A stretch of 41,031 bases of DNA from an uncultured Clostridia bacterium (GTDB lineage Bacteria; Bacillota; Clostridia; Christensenellales; CAG-138): positions 1 through 41,031 of the forward strand of contig CAKTYT010000016.1 in the NCBI GenBank assembly GCA_934633695.1, in the 5' to 3' direction. The notes under the pieces were generated by a model. That model was not told where the DNA came from, made no database searches, and saw only the letters and a program-made list of their open reading frames with translations. How positions within the stretch are numbered: the first letter of the stretch is position 1; every line of letters begins with the position of its first letter. Positions 32,565 through 40,958 of this stretch are shown here, piece by piece. The translations under genes and the position numbers were made by a program.

Positions 32565-33920
32565 ATGGAAACGATACGAAGCTTCAGGAAGAGCTTATCT
32601 CAAAATTTCTGTAATGTTTTACAGTGGAGACATATCCTTCAGGGCGTGCTTGCCCTTGTTGCTTTTCTTTCGGGGTTAACTTCTTTTACCCTTTTGGGTA
32701 TCACGATCTCTCCGATCTGCCTTGCCGTTGTTTTTACGGCGTGGTGCTGCGAAATCTCACCTCTTCTGCCCTGTGCATGTGCTGCGGTTGGCTGTCTTTT
32801 TTCATCTCATGCCGGCTCACTCTGCTCAATTGCATTGGTTGCAGTCATCTACGGTCTAACAAAGAAGCGTGAAGTATTTTCCGTCGAGCAGCGTTATCTC
32901 TCCTGCATACTCGCTATGCTTCTCCCTGCCCCGCTTCTTTGCGAACACACGCTCAGCGGCATACTAAGTTATCTCATAGTGATATGCATAACCATTCTGA
33001 TCTCCACGATTCTCTTTGCCCCGATGCTTAAGCTCTACCGGTTTGCCTGCCGGCAGAAGGTACATCCACCTTTTCCATTTTCGAAGAATGACTCTCCAGA
33101 CGCCGTCGGGCTCTGCATAAATCCGTCAACCGAGAACATAGACAATCTTGCGGGTGTACTTGCGGAAATCTCGTCTCTATGCTGCAAGGATGACTTTATG
33201 AAACGCCAGCTTGAACAGATTTCCGGCTGCCTCAAGTCGGCTGCAAAACCCATTGATGAACTCGACACCGACATGATCCGCTTTCACCATCGTTTCGATG
33301 TCAACATAGGCTGTGCAAGCCTTGCCAAAGGGAGCAATGTTGTAATAGGAGATAGCTACACTGTTTACAGCAAGGGCAATAAGCTGTTTACCGCCATAAG
33401 CGACGGGATGGGGAGCGGCCGCCGTGCGGAACGGGAGAGCACAAAGACGCTCAGCATTATTTCCAGATTAATTGATGTAGGCTTCGACCTCGAAAATGCA
33501 GCCGAATGCGTCAACCGTCTGCTCATGTCCGGTGGGGATGGCGAAATGTATGCAACACTGGATGCAGTACTGTTCAACCTGAACACGGGAAGACTCAGCC
33601 TCGTCAAGCACGGTGCACCGCCAAGCTATGTTCTCCGCGGAGGAAAAATCAATACTCTCTATGCCGAAGCACTTCCTGTCGGAATAATAGAGGATGCTCA
33701 GCCTGCCGTATGCAGCCTAAGCATGTACAGCGGCGACGTTATAATCATGATGAGCGACGGCGTTTCCGATGCACTCGGCATGGATCTTGTTGCATCGCTG
33801 ACCTCATGCATTGCCTCAAACACAGACCCGGAAGCCATTGCTCATGCGATACTCGACCGTGCGAAAGGCGAGCATGCCGCACAGGATGATATGACTGTTG
33901 TCATCGCAAAAATCGAATAA
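32565..33920 (+). CDS. Short SpoIIE-like PP2C phosphatase
   Basis: A 451-residue membrane phosphatase. The N-terminal 160 residues contain about four to six hydrophobic segments; the linker is short; the C-terminal PP2C domain (about 245-450) has the metal aspartates in GDSYTVY (D263), ISDGMGSG (D280), LDAVLFN (D333), MMSDGVSDA (D398) and a final QDDMTVV. ISDGMGSGxxA is the SpoIIE signature, so it probably dephosphorylates a SpoIIAA-type anti-anti-sigma factor to activate sigma-F in the forespore. B. subtilis SpoIIE has about 827 residues with ten membrane helices and a long regulatory region; here both are greatly reduced. CGGAGGA lies eight bases upstream of the ATG. Another PP2C regulator of a general stress or sporulation switch is possible. 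Confidence 0.8.
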   Translation: METIRSFRKSLSQNFCNVLQWRHILQGVLALVAFLSGLTSFTLLGITISPICLAVVFTAWCCEISPLLPCACAAVGCLFSSHAGSLCSIALVAVIYGLTKKREVFSVEQRYLSCILAMLLPAPLLCEHTLSGILSYLIVICITILISTILFAPMLKLYRFACRQKVHPPFPFSKNDSPDAVGLCINPSTENIDNLAGVLAEISSLCCKDDFMKRQLEQISGCLKSAAKPIDELDTDMIRFHHRFDVNIGCASLAKGSNVVIGDSYTVYSKGNKLFTAISDGMGSGRRAERESTKTLSIISRLIDVGFDLENAAECVNRLLMSGGDGEMYATLDAVLFNLNTGRLSLVKHGAPPSYVLRGGKINTLYAEALPVGIIEDAQPAVCSLSMYSGDVIIMMSDGVSDALGMDLVASLTSCIASNTDPEAIAHAILDRAKGEHAAQDDMTVVIAKIE

Positions 33921-33943
33921 TTATCCCCTTCATTGCCGAAAGG

Positions 33944-34501
33944 TCAATTTTTCCGGATATCGCCATTATGTACGGGCATTTTTGTCAGCGTTTCGAACTG
34001 ATTGTATTGGGGTCTACTGTCGTGCAGCACTAAAACTGCACGGCTTATTTTTTTCTCGAGAGCAAATTTTTGGAGCTTCTCAACAAAAGCTTCCGTGCAA
34101 TCATAGTTAAGCGAGTAGTAAATGCGTTTTCCGCTTGTATCAAGCTTTATGAGACCCTCCGCAAGCAGTGCATTTATATGGTGCGACACTGTGGCAGGGG
34201 TCAGACCGAGGTTCGCCGCAAGCTCTCTTCCGTACTGCGGACCTTCAGACAAACGTGCGAGAATATCAAACCTGCTCTTGCTGCCCAAAGTATTCATGAT
34301 AGAAGCAAGTTTTGCATTCATATCGATGTCCGTGCGATAGCTTTTTTTGAGAACATCATAGAGTACGCACATTCCTCCGAAAATTCTGCTGTTGTCCACC
34401 GATGTAAACCCGAAGAGGTTGACATAAAAGTATGAAACAAACGAATAGATGTCGTACCGTTCGATCGGCCTGGAACTCGGTTTCATCATTGGCATAAACA
34501 A
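33944..34501 (-). CDS. ArsR-type winged-helix regulator, probably 5'-frameshifted
   Basis: The visible frame encodes a C-terminal ArsR-like winged helix (LGSKSRFDILARLSEGPQYGRELAANLGLTPATVSHHINAL) after a helical N-terminal region, as in the larger ArsR-type regulators of Clostridia that carry an upstream effector domain. The nearest start is a TTG at 34501 without a ribosome site. The frame stays open and protein-like upstream to 34702 but contains no start codon (see next entry), so the true gene is longer and its 5' end is broken in this sequence. It converges on the SpoIIE-like gene with 23 bp between them. Confidence 0.6.
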   Translation of the reverse strand: MFMPMMKPSSRPIERYDIYSFVSYFYVNLFGFTSVDNSRIFGGMCVLYDVLKKSYRTDIDMNAKLASIMNTLGSKSRFDILARLSEGPQYGRELAANLGLTPATVSHHINALLAEGLIKLDTSGKRIYYSLNYDCTEAFVEKLQKFALEKKISRAVLVLHDSRPQYNQFETLTKMPVHNGDIRKN

Positions 34502-34734
34502 TTCATTTTCCTGTTCCGTCGATTCGATGTGACCGTAAACCTTACGGTAGTGTGCAATTAACGGCTCGACAAGCTCGCGGCAGCGGCGAAATTCTTCCGC
34601 AACGGGAAGCAGTGCACACTCGCAGACGTTGACAGAGACGGGGCTGTCGGCATCGATGATGCCGTACTCATTTGCCGCATGGCACTTGGTCTTGTATAGG
34701 CACTAAAGGACATATTCACGTAATTTATTTCCAT
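34502..34734 (-). pseudogene. 5' part of the ArsR-type gene, out of frame
   Basis: From 34702 down to 34502 the regulator's frame encodes plausible protein (for example VAEEFRRCRELVEPLIAHYRKVYGHIE) but has no ATG, GTG or TTG and ends upstream in a TAG at 34703-34705. A different frame opens with ATG at 34734 (MEINYVNMSFSAYTRP) and overlaps it. One extra base between about 34703 and 34640 would join both into one 263-residue protein. This is either a real frameshift or a sequencing/assembly error. Confidence 0.5.
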
Positions 34735-34773
34735 TCTCCGGGGTTATAAGACTATTCAGCTGACCATTTAGGT

Positions 34774-34828
34774 AAAATTACCGAGTACTTCGCATTGCTT
34801 TCGGCATTCTTGAAGTATCGGTAATTTT
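34774..34828. repeat. Long imperfect inverted repeat upstream of the ArsR-type gene
   Basis: AAAATTACCGAGTACTTC (34774-34791) is complementary to 34812-34828 except for one unpaired base, around a 20-base loop. Read rightwards it is followed by TTTTGCTTTT-like sequence. It lies between two divergent transcription units. Confidence 0.5.
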
Positions 34829-34902
34829 GCTTTTCACAAATTGCATTGAAAATTTTCTGAATGACTTGTATTAAATTCCGCACGATGTGCAGCATTTTTC
34901 AG

Positions 34903-34931
34903 TGGACAAATTTAAGAAACAATGGTAAAAT
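34903..34931 (+). promoter_or_regulatory. Candidate promoter of the polysaccharide operon
   Basis: TGGACA, 17-bp spacer, TAAAAT, about 55 bp ahead of the start codon at 34985. Confidence 0.5.
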
Positions 34932-34984
34932 AACTGTGTGTGCCCGCATCCGGGACAATTAAGCCGACTTTAAGGAAGAAACTT

Positions 34985-35854
34985 ATGAATAAAAATGAAA
35001 AACCTTTGCTGGTTATACTTTTAACACTGCTGCTTATCGCAACAGTGGGATTTTTGTTGTTCATACTCAGAGAAAGAGCTATGGCCTCCGATAAGCCCCC
35101 TGTGATTTCGTGTTCATCCGACAGCATTCATGTGAGTATCAATGCCGCCAACGACGAACTGCTCGCAGGCGTAACTGCGTTTGATGCTGAAGACGGTGAT
35201 TTGACCGATCGCATTGTGATCGAAAGCATTTCACGCTTTGTCGAGAAAGGAAAGAGCATAATCACTTACGCAGTTTTTGATTCGCACAGTCACGTTGCGA
35301 CCGTATCGAGGGATCTTTATTTCACGGACTATACCTCGCCCAGATTTGAACTGACAAACGCACTGGAATTTACGACGGCATCGAGTGTCAATCCTCTCAA
35401 ATTCGTAAAGGCATACGACTGTATTGACGGGGATATCAGTGCAAAAATTTCCGTTTCTACAGTTAATCCGGATGATTACCTTTCAACAGTCGGTTCGCAT
35501 GCTGTCGAGTTTCGTGTAACAAATAGCTATGGTGATATTGCGACTCTCACTGCCGACATCGTCGTCACGAATAAAACAAGCACTGAAATGAAGTACACTC
35601 CTGTTATCAACCTTTCAACCTACCTTGTGTATATTGACAGAGGTGAAATCATTGACCCGGTTGACTATGTAGAGGGAATAACGATACTTGACAAGACTAT
35701 CAGCGTAAGCGAGTTCGGAACGGGAATTTTTGATGTTGATATGGGCGATTTTGATTCTTCAAAGCCCGGACTTTACAGAGTAATGATTTATTGCGAATAT
35801 GAACAGGATTCTGTCGGCTCGGTGAGCCTGCTGATTGCTGTAAGTGAGGATTAA
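34985..35854 (+). CDS. Membrane-anchored protein with Ig-like (DUF5011-type) domains
   Basis: A 289-residue protein with one N-terminal membrane helix (about 8-29) and an outside part of repeated beta-rich domains. Two carry the DUF5011-like pattern AxDxxDGDxTxxI (DAEDGDLTDRI and DCIDGDISAKI). A third domain follows. The start at 34985 has AAGGA eight bases upstream. It is the first gene of the operon with the two Wzz/BY-kinase fusions and overlaps the longer reading of the next ORF, so it may be a surface partner of the polysaccharide machinery. The function is inferred from position only. Confidence 0.7.
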   Translation: MNKNEKPLLVILLTLLLIATVGFLLFILRERAMASDKPPVISCSSDSIHVSINAANDELLAGVTAFDAEDGDLTDRIVIESISRFVEKGKSIITYAVFDSHSHVATVSRDLYFTDYTSPRFELTNALEFTTASSVNPLKFVKAYDCIDGDISAKISVSTVNPDDYLSTVGSHAVEFRVTNSYGDIATLTADIVVTNKTSTEMKYTPVINLSTYLVYIDRGEIIDPVDYVEGITILDKTISVSEFGTGIFDVDMGDFDSSKPGLYRVMIYCEYEQDSVGSVSLLIAVSED

Positions 35855-35876
35855 ACTATTCGCTGCGGAGGAAAAA

Positions 35877-37460
35877 ATGCCGAAATTTACACCCAATAAC
35901 GGCAAAAGAGCCGGTAAAGAAAGAAACGTGACCTTTGACCCGGAAGTTGCTCTTCTCGAAATCGTGAACCATTGGTGGGTTCTTGTTATCGGTCTGATTA
36001 TAACTGCCATGTTGTCTTATATTGTTGTTACCGAAACTTATAAGGAAGAGTATGCGGCTGATGCCACCTTTGTTATTTCTGCCAAAGGTTCAACGACATC
36101 TACAATTTACTCAAACCTCAGCACGGCGAGGTCGCTTGCAGAGTCATTTAAGTACATACTCGACAGTGATGTATTGATGCATACCATCAACGGCATACTC
36201 GGAATAGACGAATTTCCGGGAAGGATCTCCTCAAGTCTGTTGGAAGACACAAACATATTGTATCTGCATGTGACTTCCGATTCTCCTGAGCTGACATTCG
36301 CCATGATCAATGCTATTATCGAAAACCACCACATTATTTCCGATAAAATTATTTCCAATGCTTCTATGGATCTGCTTTTAAAACCGACAATGCCGAAGAC
36401 ACCCGTCAACAGTATGAACAGACGAAGCACAGTAATAAAGGCTTCACTTCTTTCGCTCGTCGGCATTTCGGCGATAATCATCATCGTCTCTGCCCTCAGC
36501 GACGGGGTAAAAAATGAAGAGGATCTTGTAAACAAGATTGACGCCGATAAGCTTGCCTCACTCTATCATGAAAAAACCAAGCGTACATTCAGAACGATGT
36601 TCAACGGCAAACCCGATAACGTCCTCGTCAGCAATCCCACAACAGGATTCAGCTATTCTGAAACATTCAGACTGCTCCGCTCACGTATAGAATATCTCAT
36701 GAAGAAGGGCGGGCACAAGGTACTGCTCATCAACAGTGTGCTCGATGGTGAAGGAAGATCCACCATTGCCGCCAACATTTCTCTCATGCTTGCGTATAAC
36801 AACAGTAAGGTTCTGCTCGTTGAAGGTGACATGGTGAACCCCTCTCTCGAAAGGCTGCTTAACTGTCAAGTCAAAGCACAGGATGCATTCGATGAGTTCG
36901 TGCTTCATCCGCATTCATTTGATACACTGCCGTCCCCCGAAAAGCTTCCCAATCTTAAGCTCCTGCTATGCAAGACACAGGTCATGAATTCAACCGAACT
37001 CATCGGTTCTCAGGACATGGCGAATTGCTTCGAGGCAGCAAGAAAAGAATTTGATTACATCATAGTTGACACGCCACCGATCGCACTGACACGCGACGCA
37101 GAATATTTTTACGAGCTTGCCGATGCCTCCGTTATGGTCATTCATCAGAATCAAACCTCTGCAAAAAACATCAACAATGCAATAAATAACATCGCGGCCA
37201 ATAATGTTTCCGTCATAGGTGCGATATTAAACGATGTGCGTTCTATAGGCTTGTTAAATTACCTGATATACGATACCCCAAGCATAAGCACCTACAACCG
37301 CGGCGGGTATTTTTCCGGTTTTAACTCATACGGCACGTACGGTGCCTATGGAAAGTATTCCCGCTATGGTTACGGCTACGGCAGAGAGGGCGGGGAACAG
37401 GACAAGAGCAGTTACTTCAAGGGTTCCGACAAAAAAAACGAAAGTGAGGATGAGAACTGA
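35877..37460 (+). CDS. Wzz/BY-kinase fusion with degenerate ATP site (pseudokinase-like)
   Basis: A 527-residue chain-length-determinant/tyrosine-kinase fusion. There are two membrane helices (about 32-52 and 190-208) flanking an outside Wzz domain, then a cytoplasmic CpsD/BY-kinase domain (about 245-465) and a tyrosine-rich tail (473-513). The Walker A motif is altered: LDGEGRST with R294 in place of the catalytic lysine and D290 in place of the usual proline. The Walker A' motif reads VLLVEGDMVNP, with E316 in place of aspartate and the arginine lost. Walker B (IIVDTPP, D398) is intact. It probably cannot phosphorylate efficiently but could pair with and be a substrate of the next protein. 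GGAGG lies five bases before the ATG; its stop overlaps the next start by one base. Confidence 0.85.
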   Translation: MPKFTPNNGKRAGKERNVTFDPEVALLEIVNHWWVLVIGLIITAMLSYIVVTETYKEEYAADATFVISAKGSTTSTIYSNLSTARSLAESFKYILDSDVLMHTINGILGIDEFPGRISSSLLEDTNILYLHVTSDSPELTFAMINAIIENHHIISDKIISNASMDLLLKPTMPKTPVNSMNRRSTVIKASLLSLVGISAIIIIVSALSDGVKNEEDLVNKIDADKLASLYHEKTKRTFRTMFNGKPDNVLVSNPTTGFSYSETFRLLRSRIEYLMKKGGHKVLLINSVLDGEGRSTIAANISLMLAYNNSKVLLVEGDMVNPSLERLLNCQVKAQDAFDEFVLHPHSFDTLPSPEKLPNLKLLLCKTQVMNSTELIGSQDMANCFEAARKEFDYIIVDTPPIALTRDAEYFYELADASVMVIHQNQTSAKNINNAINNIAANNVSVIGAILNDVRSIGLLNYLIYDTPSISTYNRGGYFSGFNSYGTYGAYGKYSRYGYGYGREGGEQDKSSYFKGSDKKNESEDEN

Positions 37461-38989
37461 TGACGAAAGAATATCATTCTGGCGGTTCAAAAAGCGAGCT
37501 CTCCCATGAGAACAGCCTTCCGCACAGGTCCATTGGGAGTGAGAATGCGATCAGCTCGGAATCAACTGGGGGCGGGGTCGATACTATTCAGCTCATCCGC
37601 GATACACTGCGTATTCTTATCGGCATGTGGTGGCTGCCGTTGATTCTTGCAGCACTTCTCAGCGGACTTTTTTGCCTTAAAGCCAAGAAGGACTATCGTC
37701 CGTATTATAAGGCAAGTGCAACCTTCACTGTGTATGTAGTCGGTTTGACAGGAAGTACCTCCACATACTATTCTCAGGGAACCGCCGAGCAGCTGTCAAA
37801 AACATTCCCGACTATACTGACGAGCGGGATCCTGAACAATCTTATCTGCGAAGATTTGGATGTCAAGATCCTTCCTGCATCAATCAACGCCTACGTTGAG
37901 GGCTCTACTGCACTGTTTACGATTGAAACAGTGTCGTATGACCCGGATCTGGCGTATAAAGTGCTTGTTTCAGCAATTAAAAATTATCCCAAGGTTGCAA
38001 ACTATGTTGTCGGCAATACAACAATGACACTCATAAACGAGCCGCTTCTCCCGAGCGAGCCGTTGAACACCATTGATTACAAAGGCTCCGTCATCAAAGG
38101 CAGTGCCATCGGCTTCTGCATCGCACTGCTCACTGCATTCCTGCTGACTATCACAAGGAAAACCGTGAGAGGTTCCGATGACCTCAAGTCCATCATTAAC
38201 CTGCGTTGTATCGGCAACGTACCGTATGAAGTCAGGCCCAAAAGACTCAAGGGCACTTTTGCCTCAATCGAGAATGAAAACGTATCGAAGAATTTTGTCG
38301 ATGCAATAAGACTAATAAGGAGCAGAATAGAAAAATCTGCGAAGGAACATGACGAAAAGGTTATCCTCTTTTCAAGTTCAATTCCCGGTGAGGGAAAAAC
38401 AACCACTGCCGTCAATACTGCTATTGCCCTTGCAGAAAAGGGAAACAAAGTTGTCCTTGTGGACTGCGATATAAGGAAACCCACCGCAATAGGCGACTTT
38501 AAGAATCTCAGCAAAAAGGGTCTGGTCGATTACCTTGCAGGCGGATGCAGACTTTCGGAGATCATTTCTGCCTGCGGAAGTAATCTGTTTGTTATAAACG
38601 GCAATAAGACTGCAAACAATGCAGCAGAGCTGATGAAAACCGAGGCCATGTCAAGACTTATCGGAGAATTGAGAAATCAGTTCGACTTTATCATACTCGA
38701 TTCTCCGCCCTGTGCAATCATGGCTGATGCTCAGGCGATTGCACAATGTTCCGATGCTATCGTGTATGTCATTTGTCAGGATTACACGCGAAAGAGTCAT
38801 GTTATTGACGGCATAAGCAACCTTGCAAGCTGCGACAAGCGTTTTATCGGGTATGTTCTCAATAATGCAAGCAGTACCGGTGCAGGTTATGATTACAGTA
38901 GGTACGCACGATACTCAAAATATGCAGGATACAGCGACTATGCAAAATACGGTTACGGTGCGTATTCAAAGGCCGGAAGGAACAGATAA
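37460..38989 (+). CDS. Wzz/BY-kinase fusion, intact (polysaccharide co-polymerase/tyrosine kinase)
   Basis: A 509-residue paralogue of the preceding protein. A hydrophilic N-terminal extension (1-42) precedes two membrane helices (about 55-73 and 213-231) around the Wzz domain, followed by a BY-kinase domain with intact Walker A (SIPGEGKTT, K313), Walker A' (VVLVDCDIRKP, D335 and D337) and Walker B (IILDSPP, D414). The tail (477-502) has about ten tyrosines for autophosphorylation. Such proteins control export and chain length of capsular or exopolysaccharide through cycles of phosphorylation. The stop-start overlap with the preceding gene suggests coupled translation of the pair. Confidence 0.9.
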   Translation: MTKEYHSGGSKSELSHENSLPHRSIGSENAISSESTGGGVDTIQLIRDTLRILIGMWWLPLILAALLSGLFCLKAKKDYRPYYKASATFTVYVVGLTGSTSTYYSQGTAEQLSKTFPTILTSGILNNLICEDLDVKILPASINAYVEGSTALFTIETVSYDPDLAYKVLVSAIKNYPKVANYVVGNTTMTLINEPLLPSEPLNTIDYKGSVIKGSAIGFCIALLTAFLLTITRKTVRGSDDLKSIINLRCIGNVPYEVRPKRLKGTFASIENENVSKNFVDAIRLIRSRIEKSAKEHDEKVILFSSSIPGEGKTTTAVNTAIALAEKGNKVVLVDCDIRKPTAIGDFKNLSKKGLVDYLAGGCRLSEIISACGSNLFVINGNKTANNAAELMKTEAMSRLIGELRNQFDFIILDSPPCAIMADAQAIAQCSDAIVYVICQDYTRKSHVIDGISNLASCDKRFIGYVLNNASSTGAGYDYSRYARYSKYAGYSDYAKYGYGAYSKAGRNR

Positions 38990-39027
38990 TAAGCTGATAG
39001 ATCATAAACAGAAGGGACGTGTTGAAT

Positions 39028-40776
39028 ATGGAAAAATACTTTGACGAATACATCAGGTGGAAAAATTTCCCCGGCATGGAAGACAATCTCCTCAAAGAGC
39101 TTGCCGATATCGAAGGAAACGACGCAGAGATTACCGAACGCTTCTATACTGAGCTGGACTTCGGTACCGCCGGTCTGCGAGGAATACTCGGAGCAGGCAC
39201 AAATCGAATGAACATCTACGTGGTTCGCCGTGCAACGGCGGGGTTAGCAAAGTATCTTTGCAATACGAACAATACCGACGCCGCCAACAGAGGAGTCGCC
39301 ATTGCATACGATTCAAGACGTTATTCCGGCGAATTTGCCCGCGAGGCAGCCTGCACACTTGCCCGGTACGGAATAAAGTGCTTTCTATTTGACACTCTTC
39401 ACAGCGTCCCACAGCTTTCGTTTACCGTCAGAGAACTTCATTGCATTGCCGGCATAGTCATAACTGCAAGTCACAATCCTCCTGAATACAACGGCTACAA
39501 AGTCTATTGGGAACACGGCGGGCAGGTCACGCCCGACCAAGCGGCGGAAATTTTGAGCTGCATTAGGAGCGTTGACTATTTTGAGGTTTCGCCCATGCCT
39601 TATGAAGAAGCCGCAGCATCAAAATACATACGGCTGATAGGTGATGAGATCGATGAAATTTATTATAGAAAGACCATGACGCTGAGGCTGAACCCCGAAA
39701 TCGTAAATCAGCACGGCGGCAGCGTCAATATCGTCTACACACCCCTACATGGCAGCGGTTATGTACCTGTTACTACTGTCCTCAAACGAATGGGCATAAG
39801 CAATCTTCACGTTGTCGAACAGCAGCGTTTGCCCGACGGCAACTTTCCTACGGTCAAGGCCCCAAACCCCGAGGATCCAAATGCATTCACTCTCGCCTTT
39901 GAGCTTGCAGATAAAGTCAAAGCCAACCTGGTACTCGCAACGGATCCTGATTCTGACAGACTTGGTGTTGCCGTACGGAATGCTGACGGTATTTTTCAAG
40001 TCCTGACCGGAAATCAGATAGGCTGTCTTCTTATAAACTACATCATTTCAATGAAAGCTGAACAGCATTGTCTCGAAGACGATGGCTTTATTGTCAAATC
40101 AATTGTAAGTACCAAACTGGCAGATGCAATATGCCGCAAGCATAACGTGGAAATTCGTAATGTGCTGACTGGATTTCGATTCGTTGCAGAGCAAATCGAC
40201 CTTTCTGAATCGAGCGGAAAAGGAAAGTTCTTATTTGGTTTTGAAGAAAGCTATGGTTTCCTTGCCGGCGGATTTGCTCACGACAAGGACGCAATTTGTG
40301 CAGCAATGCTGGTTGCAGAAGCTGCTGTTTACTATTCGGCAAAGGCCGGTGGTAAAACTCTCATTGATGTTTTGGACGAGATTTACAGAACCTACGGTTT
40401 CTACCTTGAAAAAACAAAATCCTACACGTTAACCGGTAAGCAGGGTATAGAAAAAATTGCAAATGCAATGGAACAGCTTAAGGCGGACCCTCCCTCTGAG
40501 TTCGGTGATGAAAAAGTCGTGACCTATGACAATTTCAACACTGGCATGCGGCTTGAGCTTGCAACAGACATTTCTTCACCGATTGGTTTGCCAAAGTCAA
40601 ATGTACTTATGTACTGTTTTGCCTCGGATTCATGGATAGTTGTCCGCCCAAGCGGCACTGAACCGAAGCTGAAACTGTACGTTGGCTCCTCCGGCTGCTC
40701 AAGGCACGAAGCGGAACAGAAACTTGAAAGACTGCTTACCGCTGCCGATAAAATTATCTCACCGCTGCTGAATTAA
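39028..40776 (+). CDS. pgcA: Phosphoglucomutase/phosphomannomutase
   Basis: A 582-residue alpha-D-phosphohexomutase that interconverts glucose 1- and 6-phosphate (and possibly mannose phosphates). The phosphoserine is S148 in TASHNPPEYNGYKVYW, the metal-binding loop is DPDSDRLG (D306, D308, D310), the sugar loop is FGFEESYGFLAG and the phosphate-binding loop is RPSGTEPKLKLY. I prefer the ATG at 39028 with AAGGGA ten bases upstream over a GTG at 39019. It is the last gene of the polysaccharide operon in the window; it can supply sugar phosphates for UDP-glucose and receive glucose 1-phosphate from GlgP. No glycosyltransferase or flippase follows before the window ends. Confidence 0.95.
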   Translation: MEKYFDEYIRWKNFPGMEDNLLKELADIEGNDAEITERFYTELDFGTAGLRGILGAGTNRMNIYVVRRATAGLAKYLCNTNNTDAANRGVAIAYDSRRYSGEFAREAACTLARYGIKCFLFDTLHSVPQLSFTVRELHCIAGIVITASHNPPEYNGYKVYWEHGGQVTPDQAAEILSCIRSVDYFEVSPMPYEEAAASKYIRLIGDEIDEIYYRKTMTLRLNPEIVNQHGGSVNIVYTPLHGSGYVPVTTVLKRMGISNLHVVEQQRLPDGNFPTVKAPNPEDPNAFTLAFELADKVKANLVLATDPDSDRLGVAVRNADGIFQVLTGNQIGCLLINYIISMKAEQHCLEDDGFIVKSIVSTKLADAICRKHNVEIRNVLTGFRFVAEQIDLSESSGKGKFLFGFEESYGFLAGGFAHDKDAICAAMLVAEAAVYYSAKAGGKTLIDVLDEIYRTYGFYLEKTKSYTLTGKQGIEKIANAMEQLKADPPSEFGDEKVVTYDNFNTGMRLELATDISSPIGLPKSNVLMYCFASDSWIVVRPSGTEPKLKLYVGSSGCSRHEAEQKLERLLTAADKIISPLLN

Positions 40777-40828
40777 ACTGATAAGCAAAGTTAAACCGTT
40801 TCAATTGGCAGATATTTGTAAAACCATC

Positions 40829-40865
40829 AGCCCGACCTATGATTGTGAGCATAGGCCGGGCTTTC
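40829..40865 (+). terminator. Terminator after phosphoglucomutase
   Basis: A 13-bp stem with one mismatch (40829-40841 with 40850-40862, 8-base loop) and a short T-tract. Strong stem, weak tail. Nothing further is visible between 40866 and 40958. Confidence 0.65.
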
Positions 40866-40958
40866 ACGTATTGAACCGGTGCAACGCAGCATTCGCACGC
40901 TGTCGTTATACTTTAGGGGCATATTTTAGCCTAAATTAACCGGGCATCACTAACAAAA

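Noticed and set aside
34640..34705. Programmed ribosomal frameshift in the ArsR-type gene
   Set aside because: I found no slippery heptamer in the correct phase and no downstream stimulatory hairpin; decay or sequence error is simpler.
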